Assembly: GCF_000442315.1 (NCBI RefSeq)
Contig: NZ_KE557320.1
Coordinates: forward strand, 583,606-647,605
Length of the DNA stretch: 64,000 bases
Source: Rubellimicrobium thermophilum DSM 16684
GTDB lineage: Bacteria > Pseudomonadota > Alphaproteobacteria > Rhodobacterales > Rhodobacteraceae
Reading direction: 5' to 3'
The position numbers were made by a program, and so were the translations under genes. Of the stretch, positions 44,359-58,149 are shown piece after piece (the first letter of the stretch is position 1; every line of letters starts with the position of its first letter). The notes under the pieces were generated by a model. The model ran no database searches and was not told the DNA's origin. It saw only the letters and a program-made list of their open reading frames with translations.

Positions 44359-45158
44359 TCGCGCTGATCGGCAATCCGGATCCGCTGACCTACAGCGTCG
44401 CCAGTGCGCTGCGTGCGCAGGGGCGCCCCGTGGTCATCTGCCGCCTTGTGGACCATGATCCGGAGGGCGACCTGCCGGGCGATCAGATCGCCTTCCGCAT
44501 CGAGCATCTGGGCACGCTGCTGGAGCGGCTGGTCGCCATGGGCGTGACCGAGGCCTGTCTTGTCGGGGCGGTCAGCCGGCCGCGCGTGGATCCGTCGCGG
44601 ATCGATGCTGCGACCCTGCCCCTGATGCCCCGGATCGCCGCCGCCATGCGCGAGGGGGATGACGGCGCCCTGCGTGCCCTGATCGCGCTCCTGGAAGAAA
44701 TGGGCCTGGCCGTGCGGGCGGCGCATGAACTTGCCCCCTCGCTGCTGCCCCCTGCCGGGGTTCTCAGCGTCGCCCGGCCCGCGCGGAGCCATGAAGCCGA
44801 TGTGCTGCGGGCCGAAGCCGTCCATCGCATCATCGCCCCTGCCGATATCGGTCAGGGCCTTGTCGTCCGCGATGGCCAGGTGCTGGCGGTCGAGGCGGCT
44901 CCCGGCACGGACTGGATGCTGCGCTCGCTCCGCGGTCAGGCCGAAGGGGCCGTGTTCTACAAGGCGCCCAAGCGCTGCCAGGATCGCCGCGCCGATCTTC
45001 CCGTCATCGGACCGGCTACCATCGACCGCGCGCGAGAGGCCGGGATCGCCGCCGTCGTCATCGAGGCAGGAGGCGTCATGATGCTCAACCGCGAGATTGC
45101 CGTTGCCCATGCCGATGCCGCCGGCATCGTCCTGTGGGTTCGTGAGCCGGGCCCGTGA
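44355..45158 (+). CDS. lpxI: UDP-2,3-diacylglucosamine pyrophosphatase LpxI
   Basis: 267 residues. Hydrolyses UDP-2,3-diacylglucosamine to lipid X; it replaces LpxH in most alphaproteobacteria. N-terminal domain MIALIGNPDPLTYSVASALR; C-terminal catalytic domain with DIGQGLVVRDGQVLAVEAAP, GTDWMLRSL and the conserved PKRCQDRRADLPVIGPATID and EAGGVMMLNRE. The frame is intact. Start overlaps the lpxA stop (ATGA). Confidence 0.96.
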   Translation: MIALIGNPDPLTYSVASALRAQGRPVVICRLVDHDPEGDLPGDQIAFRIEHLGTLLERLVAMGVTEACLVGAVSRPRVDPSRIDAATLPLMPRIAAAMREGDDGALRALIALLEEMGLAVRAAHELAPSLLPPAGVLSVARPARSHEADVLRAEAVHRIIAPADIGQGLVVRDGQVLAVEAAPGTDWMLRSLRGQAEGAVFYKAPKRCQDRRADLPVIGPATIDRAREAGIAAVVIEAGGVMMLNREIAVAHADAAGIVLWVREPGP

Positions 45159-45168
45159 GGGGGCTCCG

Positions 45169-46318
45169 GTGAGGCTGTTCCTCGTGGCAGGCGAACCGTC
45201 GGGCGATCGGCTCGGCGGGGCGGTGATGGAGGGGTTGCGCAGCCTCTGCCCCGGGATCGCCTTCGATGGCATCGGCGGCCCCGAGATGGCCGGGCAGGGG
45301 CTCCGCAGCCGCTTTCCGATGTCGGATCTGACCGTGATGGGCCTGGCGGAAATCCTGCCCCGCTATCGTCTCCTCCGCCGCCGCCTTGCCGAGACCATCG
45401 CCGCCGTCCTCGAGACCCGACCGGATGTGCTGCTGACCATCGACAGCCCCGATTTCGGCCTCCGTGTCGCCCGTGCGGTCAAGCGGGCCGGGGCGCCGAT
45501 CCGCTGCGTCCACTATGTTGCCCCCACGATCTGGGCCTGGCGGCCCGGCCGCGCGCGCAGGCTGCGGGGCGTCACGGATCACCTCCTGGCCCTGTTTCCC
45601 TTCGAGCCGCCGCTGTGGGAGGCCCAGGGCATTCCCTGCGATTTCGTCGGCCATCCCGCCGCGGCCGAGCCCGTCGCCACCGAAGAGGAGGCGCGCGCCT
45701 TCCGCTCGGCCTTCGGCCTGACCGGGAGGCCCCTGATCCTGGTCCTGCCCGGTTCGCGGCGCTCCGAGGTCCAGCGCCTTGCCCCCGCGATTCGGCGAGG
45801 CGCTTGCCCTTGCCGCGCGGCAGAGGCCGGATCTGCGCGCCGTCCTTCCCGTTGCGCCGGGGATGGAATCGCTGGTGGGCGAGGCCGTCGCGGAATGGCC
45901 CCTGCGGCCTCTGGTCCTGGCGCCCCGCACCGATCCCTTTGCCCGCAGCGTGCGCCGTGCGGCCTTTCGGGCGGCCGATGCGGCCCTTGCGGCCTCGGGC
46001 ACCGTCACGCTCGAGCTCGCTGCCGCCGGCACGCCCATGGTGGTGGGCTACGACTTCTCCTGGCTGACCTGGCAGATCATGAGGCGCATGGCGCTCATGG
46101 ATACGGTGACGCTTGTCAATATCGTCAGCGGAACGCGGAGCGTGCCGGAATTCCTGGGTCCGGCCTGCCGGCCCGGGCCGATGGCGCAGGCGCTTCTGGC
46201 CCTGCTCGAGACTCCGCAGGCGCAGGCCGAGGCGATGCAGCTCACCATGGAACGGCTGGGCCGGGGTGGCGAAGCGCCCGGACTGCGCGCGGCCCGGGCG
46301 ATCCTGTCCCGGCTCTAG
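45169..46318 (+). CDS. lpxB: Lipid-A-disaccharide synthase, with one frameshift
   Basis: About 382 residues after repair. Joins lipid X and UDP-2,3-diacylglucosamine. The GTG at 45169, 10 bp after the lpxI stop and behind GAGGGGG, gives [17 protein letters not shown]. Family parts: [33 protein letters not shown] and [18 protein letters not shown] in the first half; [20 protein letters not shown] and [16 protein letters not shown] in the second. One extra base near 45790 breaks the frame between RLAPA and FGEALALAA. Its stop overlaps the stop of mnmA on the other strand. Confidence 0.94.
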
Positions 46319-47457
46319 CCGGCCGCCCGGACCGTCCCGGCGATCCAGCCTCCGCCCAGGACGCGCGTGCCCTCGGTCGCGTAGAAGACGCAGGCCTGAC
46401 CCGGTGCAACCCCTTCCTCGGGAGAGAGCAGCTCCACCTCTGCGTCAGGCCCGGCGGGGCGCAGCAGGGCGGGCACGGGCTCGCGGGTGGAGCGGACGCG
46501 CGCCAGGATCTCGCGCTCGCCGTCCAGCGGCCCGTCGCCGAGCCAGTTCACCTCGCGCAGGCGGATGCTCCGTGTGAGCAGGGCCTCGCGCGGGCCGACG
46601 ATCACCTGCCTGCGCTCCGCATCGAGCCGGATGACGAAGAGCGGCTCTTCGAGCCCGCCGATGCCGAGGCCGCGTCTCTGCCCCACCGTATAGCGCAGCA
46701 CGCCGTCATGTCGCCCGAGCACCCGCCCATCGAGATGGACGATCTCGCCCGGCTCGGCGGCGCCGGGACGCAGCTTCTCGATCACGGCGGCATAGTTGCC
46801 CGACGGGACAAAGCAGATGTCCTGCGAATCGGGCTTGTCGGCAACGGGAAGGCCATGCTGCGCGGCCAGGGCCCGCGTTTCCGCCTTGGAGGCGAATCCC
46901 CCCAGCGGAAACCGCAGATAGTCGAGCTGTTCGCGCGTGGTGGAGAAGAGGAAATAGCTCTGGTCCCGTGACGGATCTGCGGCACGGTGCAGCTCGGCGC
47001 CGTGAGGGCCGGTTTCGCGGCGGATGTAATGCCCCGTGGCCATGCAGTCTGCGCCCAGGTCGCGGGCGACCTCCATCAGGTCGCGGAACTTCACCCGCTC
47101 GTTGCAGCGGATGCAGGGCACGGGGGTAGCGCCGCCGAGATAGCTGTCGGCGAATTCCTCGATCACGGCTTCCCGGAAGACGGATTCGTAGTCGAGAACG
47201 TAATGGGGAAAGCCCATCCGTTCGGCGACGCGCCGGGCATCATGAATGTCGCGGCCAGCGCAGCAGGCGCCCTTCCGGGCCAGTGCTGCCCCGTGGTCAT
47301 AGAGCTGCAGCGTCACCCCCACGACATCATAGCCTTCCTCCTTCAGCATCGCGGCCACGACCGACGAATCGACGCCGCCGGACATGGCGACGACGACGCG
47401 GGTTTCTGCGGGCGCCTTGGCGAAGCCGAGCGAGTTGAGGGCGGGGTCGAGGGGCAT
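46315..47457 (-). CDS. mnmA: tRNA 2-thiouridylase MnmA
   Basis: 380 residues from [14 protein letters not shown]; the ATG at 47457 has GGAGG upstream. Thiolates U34 of tRNA-Lys, -Glu and -Gln. PP-loop [18 protein letters not shown], first catalytic Cys in [13 protein letters not shown], second in [14 protein letters not shown], plus ATGHYIRRE. The frame is intact. Transcribed away from sciP; a perfect 21-bp palindrome lies 24 bp upstream of the start. Confidence 0.95.
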   Translation of the reverse strand: MPLDPALNSLGFAKAPAETRVVVAMSGGVDSSVVAAMLKEEGYDVVGVTLQLYDHGAALARKGACCAGRDIHDARRVAERMGFPHYVLDYESVFREAVIEEFADSYLGGATPVPCIRCNERVKFRDLMEVARDLGADCMATGHYIRRETGPHGAELHRAADPSRDQSYFLFSTTREQLDYLRFPLGGFASKAETRALAAQHGLPVADKPDSQDICFVPSGNYAAVIEKLRPGAAEPGEIVHLDGRVLGRHDGVLRYTVGQRRGLGIGGLEEPLFVIRLDAERRQVIVGPREALLTRSIRLREVNWLGDGPLDGEREILARVRSTREPVPALLRPAGPDAEVELLSPEEGVAPGQACVFYATEGTRVLGGGWIAGTVRAAG

Positions 47458-47480
47458 GCGCGCCTCCGGGCTTGGGGCAG

Positions 47481-47501
47481 GGGCATTTAGATAAAATGCC
47501 C
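47481..47501. promoter_or_regulatory. Perfect 8-5-8 palindrome upstream of mnmA
   Basis: GGGCATTT-AGATA-AAATGCCC is perfectly palindromic and unusually AT-rich for this genome. On the minus strand it holds TTTTATCTAAAT, which resembles a -10 region for mnmA. It fits an operator for a dimeric repressor, or a hairpin in the mnmA leader. Confidence 0.5.
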
Positions 47502-47601
47502 TGCGTTCACAAGGCCGATATTCACCCGATCTTAAGGATGTCCTGCGCAATCTGCCTTCAGCATGACCCATGAGCCGGATGACAGCACGAAGGGATGCGC
47601 G

Positions 47602-47904
47602 ATGTATCTTCGCAAGGTCGAGGGGCCGCGCGCGGTGGCGTTGCCCGATGGAACGACGATGACGCGGGCGGATCTGCCGCCGCCTGATACGCGCCGCTGG
47701 GTCGCCTCGCGCAAGGCGGCCGTCGTCAAGGCGGTGGCTTGCGGTCTGATCTCCCGCAGCTTTGCGCTGGAGACCTATGCGCTCAGCGAGGAGGAGCTGT
47801 CCGAATGGGAGCGGGCGGTCGAACGCCATGGCGTGGGGGGTCTGCGGACGACATGGCTGCAACGCTATAGACAACTTGAAGTAGAAAACGGTTCGTCTTC
47901 TTAA
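47602..47904 (+). CDS. sciP: CtrA inhibitor SciP (DUF1153)
   Basis: 100 residues from [20 protein letters not shown]; the ATG at 47602 follows GAAGGGATG. The core [20 protein letters not shown] and [20 protein letters not shown] form the helical DUF1153 domain that, in Caulobacter, binds CtrA and blocks its recruitment of RNA polymerase. It lies 68 bp before ctrA in the same direction, the usual order in Rhodobacteraceae. The stop codon is close to a CtrA-like box, so the gap holds the ctrA promoter. Confidence 0.92.
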   Translation: MYLRKVEGPRAVALPDGTTMTRADLPPPDTRRWVASRKAAVVKAVACGLISRSFALETYALSEEELSEWERAVERHGVGGLRTTWLQRYRQLEVENGSSS

Positions 47905-47907
47905 ACG

Positions 47908-47923
47908 GTAACGTGTTGTTAAC
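47908..47923 (+). promoter_or_regulatory. CtrA-like box before ctrA
   Basis: GTAA-CGTGTTG-TTAAC, one base from the consensus TTAA-N7-TTAAC, 50 bp before the ctrA start. It fits autoregulation, as known in Caulobacter. Another TTAA lies at 47901. Confidence 0.55.
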
Positions 47924-47972
47924 CTTTTGGCGCTAAGGCTGGCGCAAGGCTCGAAGAACAGGAGAACCTGGG

Positions 47973-53199
<5,227 letters not shown>

Positions 53200-53271
53200 G
53201 GGCAGGGCGCTCATGGCCCGTCCTGCCCCGGCAATCTCAAGGATCCGGTTGACGCGCAGGCCACGCACGAT

Positions 53272-53286
53272 GTTCACACAAAGTTC
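53272..53286 (+). promoter_or_regulatory. SOS (LexA) box before the 33-residue protein
   Basis: GTTC-ACACAAA-GTTC matches the alphaproteobacterial LexA site exactly (the same class as the recA box on the opposite strand). Its right end abuts the -35-like TTGACC at 53287. The next gene, a 33-codon frame, starts 64 bp further on. Confidence 0.75.
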
Positions 53287-53316
53287 TTGACCTGCTGTCC
53301 TCATTGTGAGAACAAT
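53287..53316 (+). promoter_or_regulatory. Probable promoter of the 33-residue protein
   Basis: TTGACC at 53287-53292, 18 bp, then AACAAT at 53311-53316. The -35 is strong; the -10 matches four of six bases. The SOS box touches the -35, where LexA would prevent polymerase binding. Confidence 0.45.
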
Positions 53317-53349
53317 ATAGCAACGAAGAACGATCAGGTGAGGAACAGG

Positions 53350-53451
53350 ATGGACCGTCTCCCGATCTCCCTCATGGTTGCCGATGCAGTCGGCCTTGTC
53401 TCGCTGGTGGCGCTTCTCGTTGCGGCCCTCTACCTCCCTGCGATCTTCTGA
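53350..53451 (+). CDS. Candidate SOS-induced 33-residue membrane protein
   Basis: A 33-codon frame with ribosome site GAGGAAC just upstream. The product starts MDRLPISLMVADAVG and is then almost wholly hydrophobic (LVSLVALLVAALYLPAIF), enough for one membrane span from about residue 12 to 31. It lies behind an exact SOS box and a promoter-like sequence. Small SOS-controlled inner-membrane proteins are known elsewhere: SidA of Caulobacter (29 residues, blocks division) and TisB of E. coli (a membrane toxin). I see no sequence likeness to either; a similar damage-response role is inferred from layout and shape only. Confidence 0.6.
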   Translation: MDRLPISLMVADAVGLVSLVALLVAALYLPAIF

Positions 53452-53775
53452 CCCCTGCCTCGCGCTCCCGTGCCGGCACCGCCCCTGCCTCTGTCCCGCA
53501 GGGATCGCCCGCCCCCGGTCTGCCCCCGGGGATGCGGTTGCGGTGGCCGGAGTCCCGTGCGGGATCGCGCACTTGGTCCGCCGTGCCTCATCGGGCCGGC
53601 GGCCCTTTTCTTTCCGGTCGGCCTTTCGCGGGTCCATCCCGATCGCCGGTCCCGTGCATGCTGGCGCGCGGCTTTCCGGCCGGGCCTCCCGGGCTTCGAC
53701 GTCCGTCCCGCCCGCCTGCCTCCGCTCGCCCCCGCCCCTCCGGCCCTCCGGCCCCCCCGTCCGTCCGGCGGCCTG
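53452..53775. other. Gene-poor 324-bp stretch
   Basis: Very C- and G-rich sequence between the small membrane-protein gene and the convergent NifU-like gene. Open frames exist but consist of low-complexity Pro/Arg/Ala with no ribosome site. No gene, tRNA or clear terminator is seen. Confidence 0.5.
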
Positions 53776-54237
53776 TCAGCCTTCCTTGGCCGCGCGGGGC
53801 TGGCCCAGCGCTGCTTCCACGGCCTCGAGCGTGGCCTCGATCGCCAACATGACCGAGGCATGGCGGTTCGGATGATCCCGCGCGGGCAGCAGCGCCTCGA
53901 AGCCGTCCCAGGGCGCGGAGGGCGGGGGCGCGCCGTCCTTCAGCATGGCCCGCAGGCCGTCGCGCCCCTGCCGCACCTCTTCGACCGTGCGACCGACGGC
54001 GACCCCACCGACGACGGCCGCCGCCGCCTGGCCCAGCGCACAGGCGCGCACTTCCTGCGCGAAATCGGCGATGCGGTCTCCTTCCATCCGCACCTCCACC
54101 GAAACCGTGGATCCGCAGAGGGGCGAACGCCGTCTCGCCGCTCCGTCCGGTGCGGCAAGCCGGCCGATTCGCGGCACATCCGCCGCCAGCGCCAGCAGGC
54201 GCTGGGAATAGAGATGGAGCAGATCGCGGTCGGACAT
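53776..54237 (-). CDS. NifU/SufU-like iron-sulfur scaffold protein
   Basis: 153 residues. The fold of the IscU/NifU family is suggested by [18 protein letters not shown] and [14 protein letters not shown], each with a conserved Cys (Cys41 and about Cys66), as in the first two scaffold ligands. The third ligand Cys near the C-terminus is not present; the end is [21 protein letters not shown]. It may therefore be a diverged member of uncertain activity. It is divergent from hisI. Confidence 0.75.
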   Translation of the reverse strand: MSDRDLLHLYSQRLLALAADVPRIGRLAAPDGAARRRSPLCGSTVSVEVRMEGDRIADFAQEVRACALGQAAAAVVGGVAVGRTVEEVRQGRDGLRAMLKDGAPPPSAPWDGFEALLPARDHPNRHASVMLAIEATLEAVEAALGQPRAAKEG

Positions 54238-54307
54238 GGCTGGCCTCTGCTGCCGGCCGATCCTAGATAGGCCTGCTTGTGCCGCTTGCCAATGGAAAGG
54301 CCTGCCG

Positions 54308-54640
54308 ATGCTCGATCCCGCCGCGCTCCGCTATGACGACAGAGGGCTGATTCCTGCCATCGCGCAGGATCATGCGACGGGAGAGGTGCTGATGCTCGCC
54401 TGGATGAACGAAGAGGCGGTGCGTCGCACCCTGGACACGGGGGATGTCACCTACTGGTCCCGCTCGCGCGGGGCCTTCTGGATCAAGGGAGAGACATCGG
54501 GCCATCGCCAGCGCCTTGTCTCGATGCGGGCCGATTGCGATGCCGATGCGCTGCTGCTCCTTGTGGATCAGACCGGACCGGCCTGCCATACCGGCGCGCG
54601 GAGCTGCTTCTTCCAGGCGATGGGTCCGGAGGGGCTATAG
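54308..54640 (+). CDS. hisI: Phosphoribosyl-AMP cyclohydrolase
   Basis: 110 residues from [14 protein letters not shown]. Third step of histidine synthesis. Conserved: [39 protein letters not shown], metal and catalytic residues in [20 protein letters not shown] and HTGARSCFF. It stands alone, without other his genes. Its stop overlaps the stop of gluQRS (TAG on both strands). Confidence 0.96.
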   Translation: MLDPAALRYDDRGLIPAIAQDHATGEVLMLAWMNEEAVRRTLDTGDVTYWSRSRGAFWIKGETSGHRQRLVSMRADCDADALLLLVDQTGPACHTGARSCFFQAMGPEGL

Positions 54641-55477
54641 GCCGACCATCCGACGGATGTCCTGCGGCGTCGCGCCGTCCTCGCGGAAGCGGCGTATTGC
54701 CCTTGCATCCTCGCGCTTGGCCAGGCGCCGCCCGGTCTTGTCCCGGATCAGGCGGTGATGGTGATAGACGGGTGTGGGCAGCCCCAGCAGGTGCTGGAGC
54801 AGGACATGAATGGGGGTCGCGTCGCGCAAATCCTCGCCCCGGGTGACATGGGTGATACCCTGCGCCGCATCGTCCACGACAACAGCCAGGTGATAGGCGG
54901 TTCCGAAATCCCGCCGCGCCAGGACGACATCCCCCACCGTTCGCAGCATCCAGGCTGGGTCGAGACGCTGTCGGCCCGGCAGGGTTCCGGTCTCTTCCCA
55001 TTCCGCTTCCGCTGCGATTCCCTCGATCGCGCGCGCCATGTCGAGCCGCAGGGCAACCCCCTCCGGCAGCGGACCCGTCCGGGGTTCTCCGCGGCATGTG
55101 CCGGGATAGACCACACCGTCCGGCCCGATCAGCGGCGCCCCCTCCTGCGGGGCGCTCGCCGCAGCCAGGATGTCACGCCGCAGGCAGCGACAGGGATAGA
55201 GCAGCCCCCGCGCCCAGAGTCGTCCCAGCGCCTCGCGATAGAGTGTCAGCCGCGCGGACTGGTGCAGCGGCGGTTCATCCCAGGACAGGCCGAGCCAGCG
55301 CAGATCCTCCTCTGCCAGGGCCTCCCATTCGGGGCGGGAGCGCTGGCGGTCGATATCCTCCCAGCGTAGCAGGAAGCGGCCGCCTGCCTTCCGTGCCATG
55401 TCATGGGCCAGGATCGCCGCGAAGGCATGGCCGAGATGCAGCGGTCCGGTGGGAGAGGGGGCGAAGCGCGTTCTCAC
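54635..55477 (-). CDS. gluQRS: Glutamyl-Q tRNA(Asp) synthetase
   Basis: 280 residues, the size of this truncated GluRS paralog without an anticodon domain. It attaches glutamate to queuosine-34 of tRNA-Asp. GTG at 55477 gives [20 protein letters not shown] with the HIGH-like motif PLHLGH. Further: [28 protein letters not shown] and CRGEPRTG around the zinc-type region, [20 protein letters not shown], and [11 protein letters not shown] in the KMSKS position. GTG overlaps the end of trmFO (GTGA). Confidence 0.93.
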   Translation of the reverse strand: MRTRFAPSPTGPLHLGHAFAAILAHDMARKAGGRFLLRWEDIDRQRSRPEWEALAEEDLRWLGLSWDEPPLHQSARLTLYREALGRLWARGLLYPCRCLRRDILAAASAPQEGAPLIGPDGVVYPGTCRGEPRTGPLPEGVALRLDMARAIEGIAAEAEWEETGTLPGRQRLDPAWMLRTVGDVVLARRDFGTAYHLAVVVDDAAQGITHVTRGEDLRDATPIHVLLQHLLGLPTPVYHHHRLIRDKTGRRLAKREDARAIRRFREDGATPQDIRRMVGL

Positions 55478-56831
55478 TCCGCCGCCCGTGCCACGCTGCC
55501 CGCCAGCCAGGCCGTCCAGTCCGCCTTGGCGCGATCGGTATAGCCCTTGTAGCGGTCCGCGCGGCCCCGCCGTCCGCCGCGGGCCTCCTCCAGGGGCGGG
55601 AAGAGGCCGAAATTGACGTTCATCGGCTGGAAGGTCCGCGCATCCGCCCCGCCCGTGATGTGGTTCAGCAGGGCGCCGACGGCCGTGGTCGGGGGACGGG
55701 GGGCAGGGTTTCGCCCTTCGCCTCCGCTGCAGCCAGACGCCCGGCCAGCATCCCCATGGCGGCCGATTCGACATACCCCTCGACCCCCGTGATCTGCCCG
55801 GCAAAGCGCAGCCAGGGCCGCAGGCGCAGACGCATCGCCCCATCAAGCAGGCTGGGCGAGTTGATGAAGGTGTTGCGGTGGATGCCCCCCAGCCGGGCGA
55901 AGGCGGCATTCTCCAGCCCGGGGATGAGGCGGAACACCTCCACCTGCGCGCCATGCTTCATCTTCGTCTGGAAGCCCACCATGTTGTAGAGCGTGCCCAG
56001 CGCGTTGTCGCGGCGAAGCTGGACGACGGCATGGGGCTTCTCCTGCGGGCGATGCGGATTGGTCAGGCCCACGGGCTTCATCGGCCCGTGGCGGAGCGTG
56101 TCGCGCCCGCGTTCGGCCATCACCTCGATGGGCAGGCAACCGTCGAAATAGCCGGCTGTCTCGCCCTCGCGGAAGGGGGTCTTCTCGGCGGCGAGAAGGG
56201 CATCGACGAAACGCTCATACTCCTCGCGCGTGAGGGGACAGTTGATGTAGGCGGTGCGTTCCTCCTCGGTCTCGCCCTTGTCATAGCGGGACTGGCGCCA
56301 GCAGATGCTCATGTCGATCGTGTCGGCATGGACGATGGGGGCGATCGCGTCGAAGAAGGCGAGCTGCTCGGCCCCCGTGACCTTGCGGATGTCCTCGGCC
56401 AGCGCCCCGGAGGTAAGCGGCCCCGTGGCCACGATCCAGCGTCCGCTGTCGGGCAGCGCCGTGATCTCCTCCTCGATCACGGTGATGAGCGGATGGGCCC
56501 GCACCGCCGCGGTGACAGCTTGGGCAAAACCCTCGCGGTCCACGGCCAGGGCCCCTCCGGCCGGCAGGCGGTGACGGGCAGCCATCTCCATCACCAGGCT
56601 GCCGGCGGCCCGCATCTCCCAGTGCAGAAGGCCGACGGCGTTGTGTTCGTCATCGTCCGACCGGAAGGAGTTGGAGCAGACCATCTCGGCCAGAAGGCCC
56701 GTGCGGTGGGCAAAGGTGCCGACCTTGGGTCGCATTTCGTGGATGACGGCGGGCACGCCGGCACGGGCGCAGGCCCAGGCGGCCTCCACCCCGGCCATGC
56801 CGCCGCCGATGATGTGGACGGGTTCGGTCAT
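55474..56831 (-). CDS. trmFO: Folate/FAD-dependent tRNA(m5U54) methyltransferase TrmFO, with one frameshift
   Basis: 452 residues after repair. Methylates U54 of tRNA with methylene-tetrahydrofolate. Start ATG at 56831 ([20 protein letters not shown], the FAD motif). Other parts: [37 protein letters not shown], and [15 protein letters not shown]. One base is missing in the G run 55691-55695, which makes a false stop after RPRPSAPC. Restoring it gives [20 protein letters not shown] and [20 protein letters not shown], the standard C-terminus, ending at the gluQRS start. This gene is thus full length. Confidence 0.94.
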
Positions 56832-56880
56832 GCCCCGCATGTAGCCCCCTCCGCCCCCCCGAGGGAAGCGCGGCGCGGGA

Positions 56881-57231
56881 TCAGATCAGCGCGATCCGCT
56901 CGCGCTGGGTAGGGTCGGGGTAGGGGCGATAGAGGCCGGCCTCTGCCCGCGCGATCATCTGATGCATCCGGTCATAGAGGCGTTCGCCTTCGTCATCCGC
57001 ATCGGCAAGGGCGGCGAAGGCGCCGTCGAGCTGGGCCATGCCGTCCACCTCGATCTCGAGCAGGAAATCCGGATGCGGCCCGGCGGCCAGCCCGAACTTG
57101 CGCCGCAGCAGCCGCCAGGATCGGATCGCGCCACGGGCCCGCAGTCGTTCCATCCAGGCTTCGCAGGCACCGGCGAAGGCCAGGGCCTTCGCGCCATCCC
57201 GCAACTCGATCATGCAGTGATAGAGATTCAT
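56881..57231 (-). CDS. DUF6614 family protein
   Basis: 116 residues from [20 protein letters not shown]; the ATG at 57231 follows GGGAGAG, and the longer reading to 57372 lacks a site. The fold looks like a small alpha-beta dimer protein ([40 protein letters not shown], then [20 protein letters not shown]). Homologs of this kind are found in Rhodobacteraceae and have no known function. It lies between trmFO and an outer-membrane protein gene, all on the minus strand. Confidence 0.75.
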   Translation of the reverse strand: MNLYHCMIELRDGAKALAFAGACEAWMERLRARGAIRSWRLLRRKFGLAAGPHPDFLLEIEVDGMAQLDGAFAALADADDEGERLYDRMHQMIARAEAGLYRPYPDPTQRERIALI

Positions 57232-57289
57232 CCGGCTCTCCCGTCTTCCTCTGGCAGGAGAGCATGGATTCCTTGCGATTCGGTTGATG

Positions 57290-58003
57290 TCAGAAGCCGG
57301 GGATGACCTCGAGGATCCCCCGCGAGCCGAAGGTTGTCCCTCCCTTCGCCCCGATGCCGACCCGAGCGCCAAGGCTCAGATAGGTTTCGCCCTCTCCGTC
57401 CGAGGAGAGATGACCCAGTTCGCCATAGAAGGTGGGGCCGAAGCCCAGGCTGTATTCCGCCCCCAGCCCGATGCGCGTGGCATCCGCCTCTCCCCCCAGC
57501 CGACCGAAACGTGCTGTCGCGGCCAGCCCGTCGACCGGCATCATGCCGGCCAGATCGAAACGCCCCTCGGCCAGCAGAAGCGTCGCGCGATCGCCCTCGC
57601 CGTCCACCATGCCGATTGCGGCCTGCGCCGCAAGGCCGCCGAAATCGCCGGCGGCCTCGAGGCCCAGACCATTCGCGGAGTCGTTCTCGAAACTGTCGCG
57701 GGCGAGATAGGCACCGACCGTCGCAAAGCCCAGTCCATCCCAGAGGCCATGGATCGTCACATTGCGCCCGTCCATGTCCAGCCCCCGCCAGCCGTGATAG
57801 GACAGGTCCGCAGCGACGCCGAAACCGGGGCCGATCCCGAATTCCAAGGCGCCGCGATAGCGGATCTCGCCAAGGTCGAGATCGTCCGCGAATGCGAGGA
57901 TGCCGGTAGAGACCTCGGCCCCCGAAAAGCCCTGTGCGCTGGCGGTTCCCGCCGCAAGGCTGACCAGAACTGCCACCGCCCCGGTGCGCAATGCGTGCGT
58001 CAT
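57290..58003 (-). CDS. Outer-membrane beta-barrel-like protein of unknown function
   Basis: 237 residues, with signal peptide (RTGAVAVLVSLAAGTASAQG). The mature protein alternates short strands and Gly/Asp turns (LGEIRYRGALEFGIGPGFGV, ATRIGLGAEYSLGFGPTFYG, ETYLSLGARVGIGAKGGTTF) and ends in Phe, like an outer-membrane barrel of about ten to twelve strands. I do not recognise a named family. Confidence 0.65.
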   Translation of the reverse strand: MTHALRTGAVAVLVSLAAGTASAQGFSGAEVSTGILAFADDLDLGEIRYRGALEFGIGPGFGVAADLSYHGWRGLDMDGRNVTIHGLWDGLGFATVGAYLARDSFENDSANGLGLEAAGDFGGLAAQAAIGMVDGEGDRATLLLAEGRFDLAGMMPVDGLAATARFGRLGGEADATRIGLGAEYSLGFGPTFYGELGHLSSDGEGETYLSLGARVGIGAKGGTTFGSRGILEVIPGF

Positions 58004-58149
58004 GCTCGTGCCCTCATCTCCACGGCAGCCTTGACCGGCCGCACTTTCGTCATGGGGCCAGTGTGGTCCGAAGGACCCAGCGACGCAAGCCTGTGCCCCC
58101 GAAGTGGGCGGTTCCCCGCCGGGGCCTGTCTGGCGGGCGGGAGGGGGGC

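Noticed and set aside
53200-53228. GGGCAGG...CCTGCCC repeat after recG as a terminator
   Set aside because: The stem is short, the loop long and no T-run follows; too weak to list as a feature.
53378-53875. 165-codon plus-strand frame after recG
   Set aside because: Product is Pro/Arg/Ser-rich and overlaps the 33-codon gene and the NifU-like gene in other frames; no ribosome site.
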